Positions 8,420 through 16,992 of a stretch of DNA of 64,000 nt are shown here, one piece after another. Every line of letters begins with the position of its first letter. Position 1 is the stretch's first letter. Source of the stretch: an uncultured Desulfatiglans sp. (GTDB lineage: Bacteria > Desulfobacterota > DSM-4660 > Desulfatiglandales > Desulfatiglandaceae); the NCBI GenBank assembly GCA_900498135.1, contig LR026961.1, forward strand, positions 4,549,211 to 4,613,210, read 5' to 3'. The translations under genes were made by a program, and so were the position numbers. The notes below the pieces were generated by a model. It saw only the letters and a program-made list of their open reading frames with translations. It was not told where the DNA came from and ran no database searches.

Positions 8420-8848
8420 GGGTGTGCCGACTTATACGAATACTCTGAACTCACAATAGATCTGGACAAATGGAAAAGCTCGTACTGCCCTGACGGACAG
8501 AGATTTCCGCAAAAAGCCCCAACGGTTCACGGCGTTGGGGCTTTTTCCTATGAGAGGGATTTTTCCTAAAATACGACAGCACCATAGAATTCGTTCATCA
8601 AACACCGAAACTCGAAAAAAAACGATGTCAGCTCCACGTTTGATCTTACGAACTATTCCAATATATCGCTGCCACCATCCCCGAGGAGGCAAACAAATTT
8701 GCAATTGAAAGGAATGTTTCACCCAATCTTCCCTACAACCATCATGTACTACTACCAGGACACTCCCAACGCTCTCCGCCGACCAGCCATCGAATAGTCT
8801 CGTTCATGGTCGTCCTCCCCATGGATGACAACCATAACACTTGCGAGC
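8420..8848. other. Intergenic with terminator and a tiny reading frame
   Basis: Apart from the terminator at 8511-8546 no gene is seen. On the minus strand 8742-8807 encodes a 21-residue peptide (M-N-E-T-I-R-W-L-V-G-G) with a good ribosome binding site (GGGGAGGA). It follows the truncated DUF932 gene and may be the start of a lost gene. Confidence 0.4.
8511..8546. terminator. Bidirectional rho-independent terminator
   Basis: A 14-bp perfect stem AAAAAGCCCCAACG / CGTTGGGGCTTTTT with an 8-base loop (8525-8532). The A and T tracts allow termination in both directions. It is downstream of the secreted hypothetical gene. Confidence 0.85.
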
Positions 8849-9202
8849 CTAGTATCGATCCGACAAAAAGGCTCGGACATTTCCGTCCAGCGTCCGCACC
8901 AGTCGCTTTTCCGGCTGCCTTTCGAACCACCTGTTCACATTCCGCGCCAGGAGCTCCGGGGCCTCCGCCCGCATCTTCTCGTAGTACCGGCGGGGTATCC
9001 CCAAACGGTCCCCGATCTGCTCATGCGCGATGGATCCGATCCCATAGCGCTCGCGGCGGCCGTTTTCGATCTCGAGCGCCACCTCTTCTCCGCTCACAGG
9101 GATCATCTCCAGCTTTCCCGTCGGTGCGACATAGTCCTTTTTGCTGTTTTCGATCCTCGTGATCTCCTCCGCCAACTGCACCAAGTCCAATCCCTCGATC
9201 AT
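8849..9202 (-). pseudogene. DUF932 family protein, truncated
   Basis: The 117-residue frame matches the N-terminal third of DUF932 (phage/plasmid-related) proteins: D-Y-V-A-P-T-G-K-L-E-M, then Q-I-G-D-R-L-G-I-P-R-R-Y-Y-E-K-M, N-V-N-R-W-F and R-T-L-D-G-N-V-R-A-F-L-S-D-R-Y. It stops directly after S-D-R-Y, where intact relatives (about 300 residues) continue. This marks the segment as decayed prophage- or plasmid-type DNA. The function of the family is unknown. Confidence 0.7.
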
Positions 9203-9344
9203 CTTTCTTTTCTCCTCTCAGTCCTCGCCGCCGACCCCGCAGCCCCTCCGCGAGCCCCGGCGGCAGTTTACGTTGATGGCGGCATCCAACCGCCGGAATT
9301 CCCAAAATAGATGCCACTTAGGCAAAAAAATAGCCCCTTTAACT

Positions 9345-9566
9345 CTATTTACCCCAGCTTTCGACTTCCTTCTTCCAGTCGCGGGGAGCCGTCGGCCTGC
9401 GTTCTTCCTGATCCCTCAACATGAGCGAAACCCGCGCAATCGTCGCCCTCAAAGCGAAAAGCTCCCTCTGCAGACACTTCTCCCTCTCCAAAAGATCCGC
9501 GACCACCAAGTCCGCGTCCTGCCTTGAAATCTCCCTCATCAGCCTCGACCTCCACCCGGCGGCCAA
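9345..9566 (-). CDS. Small hypothetical protein, possible coiled coil
   Basis: A 73-residue frame upstream of the DUF932 stub on the same strand. The core (D-L-V-V-A-D-L-L-E-R-E-K-C-L-Q-R-E-L) has a heptad-like spacing of Leu and many charged residues. No family is recognised. A competing frame at 9349-9732 is Gly-rich and looks like a shadow. Coding status is uncertain. Confidence 0.3.
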   Translation of the reverse strand: MAAGWRSRLMREISRQDADLVVADLLEREKCLQRELFALRATIARVSLMLRDQEERRPTAPRDWKKEVESWGK

Positions 9567-9717
9567 CCCCGAAATTTTCGACCTCCGCCGCCAAATCCTC
9601 TTCCCCTCTCAACTCGGCTTTCAACCCCTGAGAGACACGCTTCGAGCGGTCAATCCAAAGCCCCCCGCGCCGCCCAGGCAAGCCGACTGTTTCCGTTTTC
9701 GCCTTGGCTTCGCAAGT

Positions 9718-10345
9718 CATGACCTCCGGCAAAGCCGGAGGCTTGAATTTGTGAACCGCTCAAAGCGGTAAATAAAATCGGGAGCCACCTGAAGGTGGCT
9801 ACTATTTGAACAAACCTAGCTGGTCGAGTTTTTTGTCGATTTCTTCGTGTCTTTTGATGTATTGCCGGATTACCTCTTCATCGTGACCGGCTGTAGAGAC
9901 GTAGTAGCCTCTTGCCCAAAAGTGAAGACCGGTAAAATTCTTCTGCTTTCCCATATATTGGTGAGCAACGTGAATTGCGCTTTTCCCCTTCAGATAACCG
10001 ACAATTTGGGAGACAGCATATTTTGGCGGAATTGATATCAGCATGTGGACATGGTCGCCTCGCAGATGTCCTTCATGGATTTTGCTCTCTTTGTGCGATG
10101 CCAATTCACGCAGCACGTCTCCCAAATATTTCCGTAACTCCCCGTAAAGAATCTTTTTTCGGTACTTCGGAATCCAAACCAGGTGATACTTGCAATCCCA
10201 TGCCGTATGGTTTAAGCTTTGAACGTTGTTCATCGAAAGCCTCCTTGAAAGTGATCTTTGACCGGTTCACAATCTTGGAGGCTTTCGTATATTCCCGGAA
10301 TTGTCAAACTTTGTGTGTCTCCCCGGCAAAGCCGGGGGTTTACTC
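9718..10345 (-). mobile_element. IS200/IS605 family element (tnpA only)
   Basis: A complete-looking IS200-type element of about 630 bp. It contains one Y1 transposase gene. Subterminal hairpins with the same core CCGGCAAAGCCGG occur at both ends: near 9722-9738 (CTCCGGCAAAGCCGGAG) and near 10320-10336 (CCCCGGCAAAGCCGGGG). These are the folded single-stranded ends recognised by TnpA in this family. Further small hairpins (9751-9768 and 9783-9800) lie downstream of tnpA. No target duplication is expected. Exact ends were not determined. Confidence 0.75.
9802..10233 (-). CDS. tnpA: IS200/IS605 Y1 transposase TnpA
   Basis: 143 residues, the usual full length. The HUH motif reads D-H-V-H-M-L-I-S-I-P (about residues 60-69) and the catalytic tyrosine is in V-I-R-Q-Y-I-K near residue 126. 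The N-terminal H-L-V-W-I-P-K-Y-R-K pattern is typical. It cuts and rejoins single-stranded DNA at the element ends. All key residues are present, so the enzyme may be active. A hairpin directly after the stop (9783-9800) can act as terminator. Confidence 0.93.
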   Translation of the reverse strand: MNNVQSLNHTAWDCKYHLVWIPKYRKKILYGELRKYLGDVLRELASHKESKIHEGHLRGDHVHMLISIPPKYAVSQIVGYLKGKSAIHVAHQYMGKQKNFTGLHFWARGYYVSTAGHDEEVIRQYIKRHEEIDKKLDQLGLFK

Positions 10346-10462
10346 GTATTAATTACCCAACCTGAAACGGCAACGCAAGAAAAAAAGTTTCTTGTTAGAA
10401 ATTTTCGCTTGCAATTTTTATAAAATGTTGTCAAGGTTCGAAAGAAAAACAGGAGAGAGATT

Positions 10463-10960
10463 ATGGGAAGAGCTTCACTATACCGGGGCCGCGGCCCGAC
10501 AGAGGGTGATATCGCAAAAACAGTCGGCCCTTATGAGAAGCGCTTTTGCAACGCCCTCAGGGAATGGGTCGACAAGAACCTCACCCACGGCGAGGCCACT
10601 GAGTACGCCCGGCACTTCGGCGTCAGCCGCCAGCAATGGTCGAACATACTCGCCGGCCGCCGGGGCATGACCGAATCCTGGCGGCGGAGGGTCGCCCGCG
10701 AACTCGGCTTGGACTACGAAGATATGGTCGCCGGGGATGACGAGCAGTCGCCGGTTGAAATCGAGGCCGGACTCATCAAGAGCCTCCTATTCCTTAAGAA
10801 GGAAGACATCGACGCCTACAACGAGGTCTTCGAAAGGATCGTCGGAAAGGCGACCATCCTGAAAAGCAAGCTTGCCTCGACGGACAGAGCATCAGACCGC
10901 AAGACACCGGCACCAAGGCGCTCCACTCCGACCGATGATCAAGAGGCGGCCGCCTGGTAG
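10463..10960 (+). CDS. XRE-type helix-turn-helix regulator
   Basis: 165 residues. A lambda-repressor-like helix-turn-helix lies at about 45-90: E-Y-A-R-H-F-G-V-S-R-Q-Q-W-S-N-I-L-A-G-R then R-V-A-R-E-L-G-L. The C-terminal part is charged with a low-complexity tail (A-P-R-R-S-T-P-T). The start follows AGGAGAGAG. Its position just before a phage-type integrase fragment suggests a prophage or island regulator. No repressor cleavage domain is visible. Confidence 0.7.
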   Translation: MGRASLYRGRGPTEGDIAKTVGPYEKRFCNALREWVDKNLTHGEATEYARHFGVSRQQWSNILAGRRGMTESWRRRVARELGLDYEDMVAGDDEQSPVEIEAGLIKSLLFLKKEDIDAYNEVFERIVGKATILKSKLASTDRASDRKTPAPRRSTPTDDQEAAAW

Positions 10961-11051
10961 TCTGGAAGCCTTATAGACCCCGCGAGCGGGCAGCCGCCCG
11001 CAGAGAGCAACTCCGGTCAGCATAACAGGATAAGATCCGAGAGGTTGATGA

Positions 11052-11570
11052 ATGGCAGTGAGGTCTCTACCCGACGGACGCTGGATTGTATACTGGAACG
11101 AGCGCACCCCCGAAGGGAAAACCGAATACAAAAGGCTCTATTTTGGGCGTGGCCCCTCGGCGGAAGCCCGTGCGAGGCGCAAAAACGAAGAGATGGGGTT
11201 CCTCTCAAGACGCCCCGAGAAGGAACCCGAACACTCAGGGCCTCTCTTTTTCGAATTGTCCAAGGCTTATTCAGAAAGCAAGCCCTTCAACGACAATAGC
11301 CTAGAGCAGCTCAAGATCCGCCTCAGCGCGAACATTCTCCCATTTTTCGGCCATCTTCCCGTCTTGGAGATCACCGAAGCCACAGCCGACCAGTACGTCA
11401 AGAAGCGGATCGCCGACGGCGTGAAGTTTTCCACCATCGCCCGCGAATTGACCGACGTCAAGGCGATCCTGCCCTGGAGCGCCACCCGCAAAATCATTCC
11501 CCCCAACCCTCTGAAGGATTACAAAGTGAAGCTTTTCGCGGCTTCTATTGAGACGTCAAATACAAAGTAA
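11052..11570 (+). pseudogene. Phage-type tyrosine recombinase, catalytic domain missing
   Basis: 172 residues: an N-terminal arm-binding-like domain (D-G-R-W-I-V-Y-W-N-E-R-T-P-E-G-K) and the core-binding SAM-like domain (S-L-E-Q-L-K-I-R-L-S-A-N-I-L-P-F-F-G). The reading frame ends just after P-L-K-D-Y, before the catalytic R-H-R-Y domain. Intact integrases are 350-400 residues. The gene breaks into AT-rich DNA within a few bases of a possible cassette boundary at 11578. It is not of the IntI type. Confidence 0.8.
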
Positions 11571-11613
11571 TACAAACCTTATACGCCTCGAATCGTCAAA
11601 GAAATTTTGAATT

Positions 11614-11880
11614 ATGCCAAAATACAATGTGGTGTTTGAATCTGAAGAAGATATTTATGGGATTGTTCCCAAGACGCATGATTGGGTACAGTATAAAGGT
11701 ATATTGAAGGTAAAGAATGGCGGGAAATTTCCGGTGTCACTCGACATGACCTTCGTTCCGCCTCACCCATTTGCGTTTAATATGCCTGACACACATTCAA
11801 TTAAGGGGATCACGATTACGGACGTGTATGTCAAAGTTGTTATATTTTTTAGTAAATTTGGAATAGAATTCCGGAATTAA
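11614..11880 (+). CDS. Hypothetical protein of putative gene cassette A
   Basis: An 88-residue frame not recognised. AT-rich codon use differs from the GC-rich flanks. It looks beta-rich (G-I-L-K-V-K-N-G-G-K-F-P-V-S-L). The context is telling: a CTTATACGC sequence at 11578-11586 precedes it and an attC-like site follows 20 bases after the stop, with GCGTATAAC complementary to that upstream sequence. This is the layout of an integron cassette with one gene. No clear ribosome binding site. Confidence 0.45.
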   Translation: MPKYNVVFESEEDIYGIVPKTHDWVQYKGILKVKNGGKFPVSLDMTFVPPHPFAFNMPDTHSIKGITITDVYVKVVIFFSKFGIEFRN

Positions 11881-11899
11881 AACCAAGAAGGGAGGAAGC

Positions 11900-12032
11900 G
11901 TATAACAATGGGGACAACCAGACCGCCAACAACGACGTGGTCATTGCCTTCCACTGCTCCGAAGAAAGGCAAGGGCAACCGGTAAGATGATTACCTCGCA
12001 ATGTTGGCGGCAGCTTACCCCCCCCGTTCGGT
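11900..12032 (+). other. attC-like recombination site 1
   Basis: A long imperfect inverted repeat directly after the 88-residue gene. R''-like GTATAAC is at 11900-11906 and R'-like GTTCGGT at 12026-12032, joined by a stem whose inner part CCGCCAACA (11923-11931) pairs perfectly with TGTTGGCGG (12002-12010). A further hairpin TTGCCTT/AAGGCAA sits inside (11944-11972). One extra A in the 5' strand resembles the extrahelical base of attC sites. GTATAAC is complementary to TTATAC at the start of the same putative cassette (11579-11584). Consensus matches are imperfect. Confidence 0.45.
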
Positions 12033-12053
12033 ATAATAAATTTAGGAACTAAG

Positions 12054-12704
12054 ATGAAGACCCTATTTATCTGCTTAGCCAATTCAAAGAAATTTGGTGA
12101 AAGATGTGTCGCTGGAATAGAAGTAAAAAAAGTTGGTGAAGTGTATCAACCCGTTGAAAAAGAGGGGAAGCCAAAATGGTTGAGACCGATCTCAAAATAC
12201 CAACATGGTGCCGTTAGGGAGGATTTAGTTGGCTGGATTAGATTAATGGATATTATAGAGATAGATCTCGAGGAATTATGCCAGAACGGCTATCAATCTG
12301 AAAACGCAACTTTTAAACCAGAGTCGATAAAGAGAATCGGGAATATAATACTATCTGAAAAACATTTAGACAGACTCATTGATATAAAACAATATAACCT
12401 ATTTGGAAATAGAGGGAAAGCGGTATCAGAGGATGTAATTGATTCCGTTGACCATTCTCTAACATTAATAAAAGTCACTGATTTTCAAATAGGTGGAAAA
12501 GAATCTGCTGACCAACTCAGAATAGATTTTGAATTCAATAATAATCGTTACGATCTGCCCATTACTGACATTGATTTTATTCAAAAATACAGTAAGAATA
12601 CTAAATTGCTGGAAAATGCAAGGTGTCTTTATTTAGCAATATCACTTGGCATTTATCATAATGGATGGCACTCAAAATTAATTGCTGGTATACTATATTT
12701 TTGA
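12054..12704 (+). CDS. Dual OB domain (DuOB) protein of a DUF488 cassette
   Basis: 216 residues, AT-rich, similar to proteins annotated as dual-OB-domain, which commonly neighbour DUF488 genes. Visible: M-K-T-L-F-I-C-L-A-N-S-K-K at the start, W-L-R-P-I-S in the first third (a usual DuOB landmark), G-I-Y-H-N-G-W-H near the end. OB folds typically bind nucleic acid or oligosaccharide; the ligand here is unknown. The start at 12054 lies 22 bases after the attC-like core GTTCGGT. The stop is two bases before the next start, so the three genes form one unit. Confidence 0.6.
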   Translation: MKTLFICLANSKKFGERCVAGIEVKKVGEVYQPVEKEGKPKWLRPISKYQHGAVREDLVGWIRLMDIIEIDLEELCQNGYQSENATFKPESIKRIGNIILSEKHLDRLIDIKQYNLFGNRGKAVSEDVIDSVDHSLTLIKVTDFQIGGKESADQLRIDFEFNNNRYDLPITDIDFIQKYSKNTKLLENARCLYLAISLGIYHNGWHSKLIAGILYF

Positions 12705-12706
12705 TT

Positions 12707-13342
12707 ATGGAACAAAATAAAAAGACTATATACACGATTGGTTATGCAGCGCATACAATCGAATCATTTATCGCAGCTTTGGAGGAATTCACCATAACCG
12801 CAATAGCTGATGTTCGGTCGCAACCTTATAGCAAGTTTAAGCCCGAATTTAACAAAGAAAATTTAAAAAGGACTTTGATAGGTTACGGAATAGAATATGT
12901 TTTTCTTGGCGATAATATCGGAGCTAGAATTAAGGCTCCCGAATGTTACAAAAATGGACAGATTGATTATGAATTAATATCTAAGCACCCTTTGTTTCAG
13001 GAGGGTGTCGGTCGCCTACTAAAAGGAATGGAAAAATTTTCAATTGCACTAATGTGTGCGGAAAAAGACCCTATAAATTGTCATAGGACGATTTTAATCT
13101 GTAGACACCTTAAAAGATATCAACTTAACATTTGTCATATACTTGATGCTAATACCTTGGAGAGTCAATCAGAAATCGAATTACGTTTGATGAAATTATT
13201 CCATTTAGATCAACCTGATCTTTTTATGCAAGATTCTGAACGACTTGAAGAAGCCTATTCCCGACAAGAAGAAAAAATCGCTTATGTAGCAGAAAATGAG
13301 GAAGATTATACAGCTAATCATAAAGGATTTAACAATGAATAA
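12707..13342 (+). CDS. DUF488 family protein, copy 1
   Basis: 211 residues. It begins T-I-Y-T-I-G-Y-A-A-H-T-I-E-S-F, then I-A-D-V-R-S-Q-P-Y-S-K-F (family D-V-R-x-x-P-x-S), L-G-D-N-I-G-A-R, and the conserved C-A-E-K-D-P-I-N-C-H-R motif. All family signature residues are present, so it is probably functional. DUF488 biochemistry is unknown; the Cys/His motif suggests catalysis or metal binding. The start at 12707 fits the 2-base gap from the DuOB gene. A charged tail follows the domain. The end overlaps the next gene by 8 bases. Confidence 0.8.
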   Translation: MEQNKKTIYTIGYAAHTIESFIAALEEFTITAIADVRSQPYSKFKPEFNKENLKRTLIGYGIEYVFLGDNIGARIKAPECYKNGQIDYELISKHPLFQEGVGRLLKGMEKFSIALMCAEKDPINCHRTILICRHLKRYQLNICHILDANTLESQSEIELRLMKLFHLDQPDLFMQDSERLEEAYSRQEEKIAYVAENEEDYTANHKGFNNE

Positions 13343-13778
13343 TAACAAATTATTTACAATCGGATTCACTAAAAAGAATGCAGAAACATTTTTTGAAAAA
13401 CTTATAAAATCTGGTATAGAAAAATTGATCGATATTCGTTTGAATAACGTTTCCCAACTTGCAGGTTTTACAAAAAAAGATGATTTAATCTATTTTTTGA
13501 AAAAGATATGTAACTGCGACTACGTGCATAAACCACTTCTTGCCCCAACAAAAGAAATATTAGACGCTTATAAGAAAAAAGAAATAACTTGGCTAGAATA
13601 TGAAAATCGATTTAATGATTTATTAGTTTCGAGAAAAGCGCATACCTTTCTGAGTTCATCAGATCTACATATGGTATGTCTATTGTGCAGCGAACCGACA
13701 CCCGATAAATGCCATAGAAGGCTAGTTGCTGAGTTTTATAAAAATTACTTTAAAAACATTGAAGTAATACATATATGA
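13335..13778 (+). CDS. DUF488 family protein, copy 2
   Basis: 147 residues from M-N-N-N-K-L-F-T-I-G-F-T-K-K-N; start chosen for AAGGA upstream and because it removes a longer overlap. It has L-I-D-I-R-L-N (family D-V-R), W-L-E-Y-E-N-R-F-N-D-L-L, and L-C-S-E-P-T-P-D-K-C-H-R. It differs clearly from copy 1 (I-R-L-N-N in place of V-R-S-Q-P), so the two are diverged paralogues likely acting together. AT-rich codon use matches its two upstream neighbours. Nine bases after its stop begins a second attC-like site. Confidence 0.8.
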   Translation: MNNNKLFTIGFTKKNAETFFEKLIKSGIEKLIDIRLNNVSQLAGFTKKDDLIYFLKKICNCDYVHKPLLAPTKEILDAYKKKEITWLEYENRFNDLLVSRKAHTFLSSSDLHMVCLLCSEPTPDKCHRRLVAEFYKNYFKNIEVIHI

Positions 13779-13786
13779 TAATTGTT

Positions 13787-13846
13787 TCCGAACATTCGCT
13801 TTTAGTCGACGCTCATACCCCGCGCGGCTGAAGCAGAGCCCTAGGC
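13787..13846 (+). other. attC-like recombination site 2 (59-base-element length)
   Basis: A 60-bp site with the order of a classical attC. R''-like TCCGAAC (13787-13793), spacer ATTCG, L''-like strand GCTTTTAGTCG pairing with CGGCTGAAGC (bulged T, two G-U pairs), and R'-like CCTAGGC (13840-13846). CCGAAC is complementary to GTTCGG at the start of the same putative cassette (12026-12031), as cassette logic predicts. The R' box departs from GTTRRRY at the first two positions, so this site may be inactive now. Confidence 0.5.
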
Positions 13847-13890
13847 AAACGCAAAATTATGAACCAGTATAGGCAATAATCAAGGAGAAA

Positions 13891-15906
13891 ATGATAGATA
13901 ACTTCAGAGGAAAAACCAATTTTATCTGGTCGGTAGCAGACTTGCTTCGGGGTCCCTATCGCCCAAATCAGTACAAGGATGTCATGCTGCCCATGACAGT
14001 GCTGCGTCGACTCGACTGCGTTTTGGAGCCGACCAAGGACATGGTGCTCGCCAAACAAGAATCGCTCTCCGGTGGGAAAGTCAAAAACGTCGACCTTATC
14101 CTCTGCCGCGTCACAGGGGTTCCTTTCTACAACACCAGCCGATATTCATTCGAGAAGCTCAAAGGCGATCCAAACAACATCGCCGCCAACCTTATCAGCT
14201 ATATCAAAAGCTTCTCAACTCGCGCCCGAGAGATCATCGAGAACTTCGGCTTCGAGGAGCACATCGGAAAGCTAGACAAAGCGGACCGGCTTTACCTGCT
14301 GGTCTCCCGATTTTGCGATATTGACCTGCATCCGCAGGAGGTCTCGAACCTCGAGATGGGCTACATTTTCGAGGAGCTTATCAGAAGGTTCAACGAGGCC
14401 TCGAACGAAGAGGCGGGCGACCATTTCACACCCCGTGAGGTGATCCGTCTGATGGTAAACCTGATTTTCATGCCTGACAGCGATGTGCTCACGACCAAAG
14501 GTATTGTCAAAACACTTTATGACCCCGCCTGTGGGACTGGAGGTATGCTGTCCGTTGCAGAGGATTATGTCCGGGAGCTGAATCCCGACGCCCGCCTGGA
14601 GGTCTTCGGTCAGGATTACAATGCCCAGGCCTACGCCATATGCGGGTCGGATATGATGATCAAGGGACAGGAGATCGAGCATATCGCCTATGGCGACAGC
14701 TTTACCGACGATCGTTTTCCCCGCCACAAATTCGATTACATGCTAGCCAATCCGCCCTTCGGCGTGGAGTGGAAACCCGAGGCTGACTTTATCAAGCGGG
14801 AGCATGACGAGCAGGGCTTCGGAGGCAGATTCGGGGCCGGTTTGCCGCGCATCAACGACGGGTCGCTTCTTTTCATGCAGCACATGATCAGCAAGATGAA
14901 GGACCCCAAGGAAGGCGGCACACGCCTGGCAATCGTCTTCAACAGATCACCGCTGTTCACCGGGGCAGCCGCATCGGGCGAGAGCGAAATTCGACGCTGG
15001 ATCATCGAAAACGACTGGCTGGAGGCCATCGTCGCGCTGCCTGACCAGTTCTTCTACAACACCGGCATCTACACCTACCTTTGGATCGTCACCAACCGGA
15101 AGGAGCCAAGCCGCAGGGGCAGGATTCAACTGGTGGACGGCACCAGCTTCTTCAAGAAGATGCGCAAGTCCCTCGGCAATAAGCGCCACGAAGTGTGCGA
15201 CGACCAGAGGGACGACATCACGCGGCGCTACGGCACGCTCAAGGAAGGCGAGCATATCCGCCTCTTCGATAACGAAGACTTCGGCTACTGCCGCATCACC
15301 GTCGAGCGTCCGCTTCGACTCAACTTTGCCGTGGACAAAGATCGCATCTCGCGGCTTGCCGAGACCAAGGCCTTCACAACCCTGGCCACCAGCAAGAAAC
15401 GCAAGGATACCAAGGCTGCCAAGGCAGAAATCGAAGCGGGCCAAAAGCTTCAAGAGGAAATTGTGGCTGCTCTTGATTCGCTCTCATCGCTCGGCATTGT
15501 CAAAGACCGAGATGAATTCTCAAAACACTTGAAGTCCGCCTTCAGAAAAGCCGGGATCAAGGTCCCCGGCGCGCTTTTAAATGCGATCCTCATGGCCTTG
15601 GCCGAGCGGGACGAAACGGCCAAAATCTGCACAGATGTCAAGGGCAACCCGGAACCTGATCCAGAGCTGCGCGACTACGAGAATGTACCGCTCAAGGAAG
15701 ACGTGGACGCGTACATTAAGCGCGAGGTGCTGCCGCACGTGCCCGATGCCTGGATTGACGAGTCTAAAACCAAAGTCGGCTACGAGATCAATTTCAATCG
15801 CTATTTTTACAAGTATACGCCGCCCAGACGGTTGGAGGAGATCGAAACCGACCTCAAGAAGATCGAGAAGGAAATCGCCGGCATGCTCGCGGAGGTGACG
15901 GAATGA
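13891..15906 (+). CDS. hsdM: Type I restriction-modification DNA methyltransferase subunit
   Basis: 671 residues. An N-terminal HsdM domain (S-V-A-D-L-L-R-G-P-Y) precedes the N6-adenine methylase domain with the SAM motif D-P-A-C-G-T-G-G-M (about residues 211-219) and catalytic N-P-P-F (about 287-290). The Y-I-F-E-E-L-I-R-R-F and F-T-P-R-E-V segments are typical. The C-terminal ~170 residues are a charged extension ending in a coiled-coil-like helix. It methylates adenine when paired with HsdS; no hsdS lies nearby. Overlaps rhuM by ATGA. GC-rich, unlike the cassette just upstream. Confidence 0.92.
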   Translation: MIDNFRGKTNFIWSVADLLRGPYRPNQYKDVMLPMTVLRRLDCVLEPTKDMVLAKQESLSGGKVKNVDLILCRVTGVPFYNTSRYSFEKLKGDPNNIAANLISYIKSFSTRAREIIENFGFEEHIGKLDKADRLYLLVSRFCDIDLHPQEVSNLEMGYIFEELIRRFNEASNEEAGDHFTPREVIRLMVNLIFMPDSDVLTTKGIVKTLYDPACGTGGMLSVAEDYVRELNPDARLEVFGQDYNAQAYAICGSDMMIKGQEIEHIAYGDSFTDDRFPRHKFDYMLANPPFGVEWKPEADFIKREHDEQGFGGRFGAGLPRINDGSLLFMQHMISKMKDPKEGGTRLAIVFNRSPLFTGAAASGESEIRRWIIENDWLEAIVALPDQFFYNTGIYTYLWIVTNRKEPSRRGRIQLVDGTSFFKKMRKSLGNKRHEVCDDQRDDITRRYGTLKEGEHIRLFDNEDFGYCRITVERPLRLNFAVDKDRISRLAETKAFTTLATSKKRKDTKAAKAEIEAGQKLQEEIVAALDSLSSLGIVKDRDEFSKHLKSAFRKAGIKVPGALLNAILMALAERDETAKICTDVKGNPEPDPELRDYENVPLKEDVDAYIKREVLPHVPDAWIDESKTKVGYEINFNRYFYKYTPPRRLEEIETDLKKIEKEIAGMLAEVTE

Positions 15907-16992
15907 GTGATAACCTGCCCGCTCCCGTTGATTCCAAGATACTGATATATCAATCCGATTCCGGGGAAACCCGCCTTGAGGTGCGGCTCCAGGATGAGTC
16001 CGTCTGGCTGACGCAAAAAATGATGGCGGAGTTGTTTCAAAAGGATATTCGCACGATCAATGAACATATCAAGAACGTCTATGAGGAAGGCGAGTTAGAG
16101 CCGGAATCAACTATCCGGAAATTCCGGATAGTTCAAACCGAGGGAAACAGACAGGTCGGTCGCCTGATGGATTTTTACAATCTCGATATGATCATCTCGG
16201 TGGGATATCGGGTAAAATCCGTTATCGCAACCCGCTTCCGCCAGTGGGCCACGGCACGGTTGCGCGAATACATTGTCAAAGGTTTCACCCTCGACGATGA
16301 GCGGCTTAAGGGCGGCAAGGGCCTGGTGGACTATTTCGATGAACTGCTGGCTCGCATCTGCGAGATTCGTGCCAGTGAGGCCCGGGTTTACCAGCGGATT
16401 CGCGAGATCTTCGCCTTGGCCCGTGACTACCGGGAGGGTGAGAAAGAAACGCAGGTCTTCTTTGCCACCATGCAGAACAAGATGCACTACGCCGCCACCG
16501 GCATGACGGCTGCCGAGATTGTCCGCAGGCGCGCCGACGCAGTCAAGGCCAACATGGGATTGACAACGTGGAAGGGCGGCCGGGTGCTGAAACGCGACGT
16601 GGGAACGGCCAAAAACTATCTGGACGCCAACGAAATCGATACGCTCAACCGGATTACAGTGATGTTCCTGGGATCAGGCGGAGTTCCGTGCCCAATGGCG
16701 GCGGGATATCCGCATGCAGGACTGGGAGGCGTTTCTCGACAAGTTCCTGTATGATACCGAGCTGCCCGTGCCGGCCAATGCCGGATCGGTCAGCCGCGAT
16801 GCGGCTCTTGAATGGGCGGACGGGCAATACGACGCCTTTGCCGCGCGGCGGCGTCTGGAAGCTGAATCCGAGGCCGAGACGCGGTACGTGGAAGACCTGC
16901 GAATCTCCGGCCGCGTCCTTGATCAAGAGCGTAAGAAGACGCCCCCGAAGCAACAGGAGGCAAAGGTAAAGAAGAAAGGGGGTAAGACATGA
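15903..16992 (+). pseudogene. rhuM: RhuM family protein with frameshift
   Basis: RhuM (virulence RhuM/Fic-DOC-associated) proteins are about 340 residues. The first frame gives Q-S-D-S-G-E-T-R-L-E-V-R-L, W-L-T-Q-K-M-M-A-E-L-F, then R-Q-W-A-T and the D-T-L-N-R-I-T-V-M-F-L block. One extra G at about 16670-16672 shifts the frame; the +1 frame continues D-Q-A-E-F-R-A-Q-W and M-Q-D-W-E-A-F-L-D-K-F to 16992. Dropping one G restores a full-length protein. RhuM genes are frequent companions of type I systems. A sequencing error cannot be excluded. Confidence 0.85.

Noticed and set aside
11052-11570. The integrase fragment as an integron IntI.
   Set aside because: It has a phage-type N-terminal arm-binding region and no catalytic domain; nothing specific for IntI can be seen.
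16660-16680. Programmed frameshift in rhuM.
   Set aside because: The site (CCTGGGATC) has no slippery heptamer or following strong hairpin; a one-base insertion or sequencing error is simpler.
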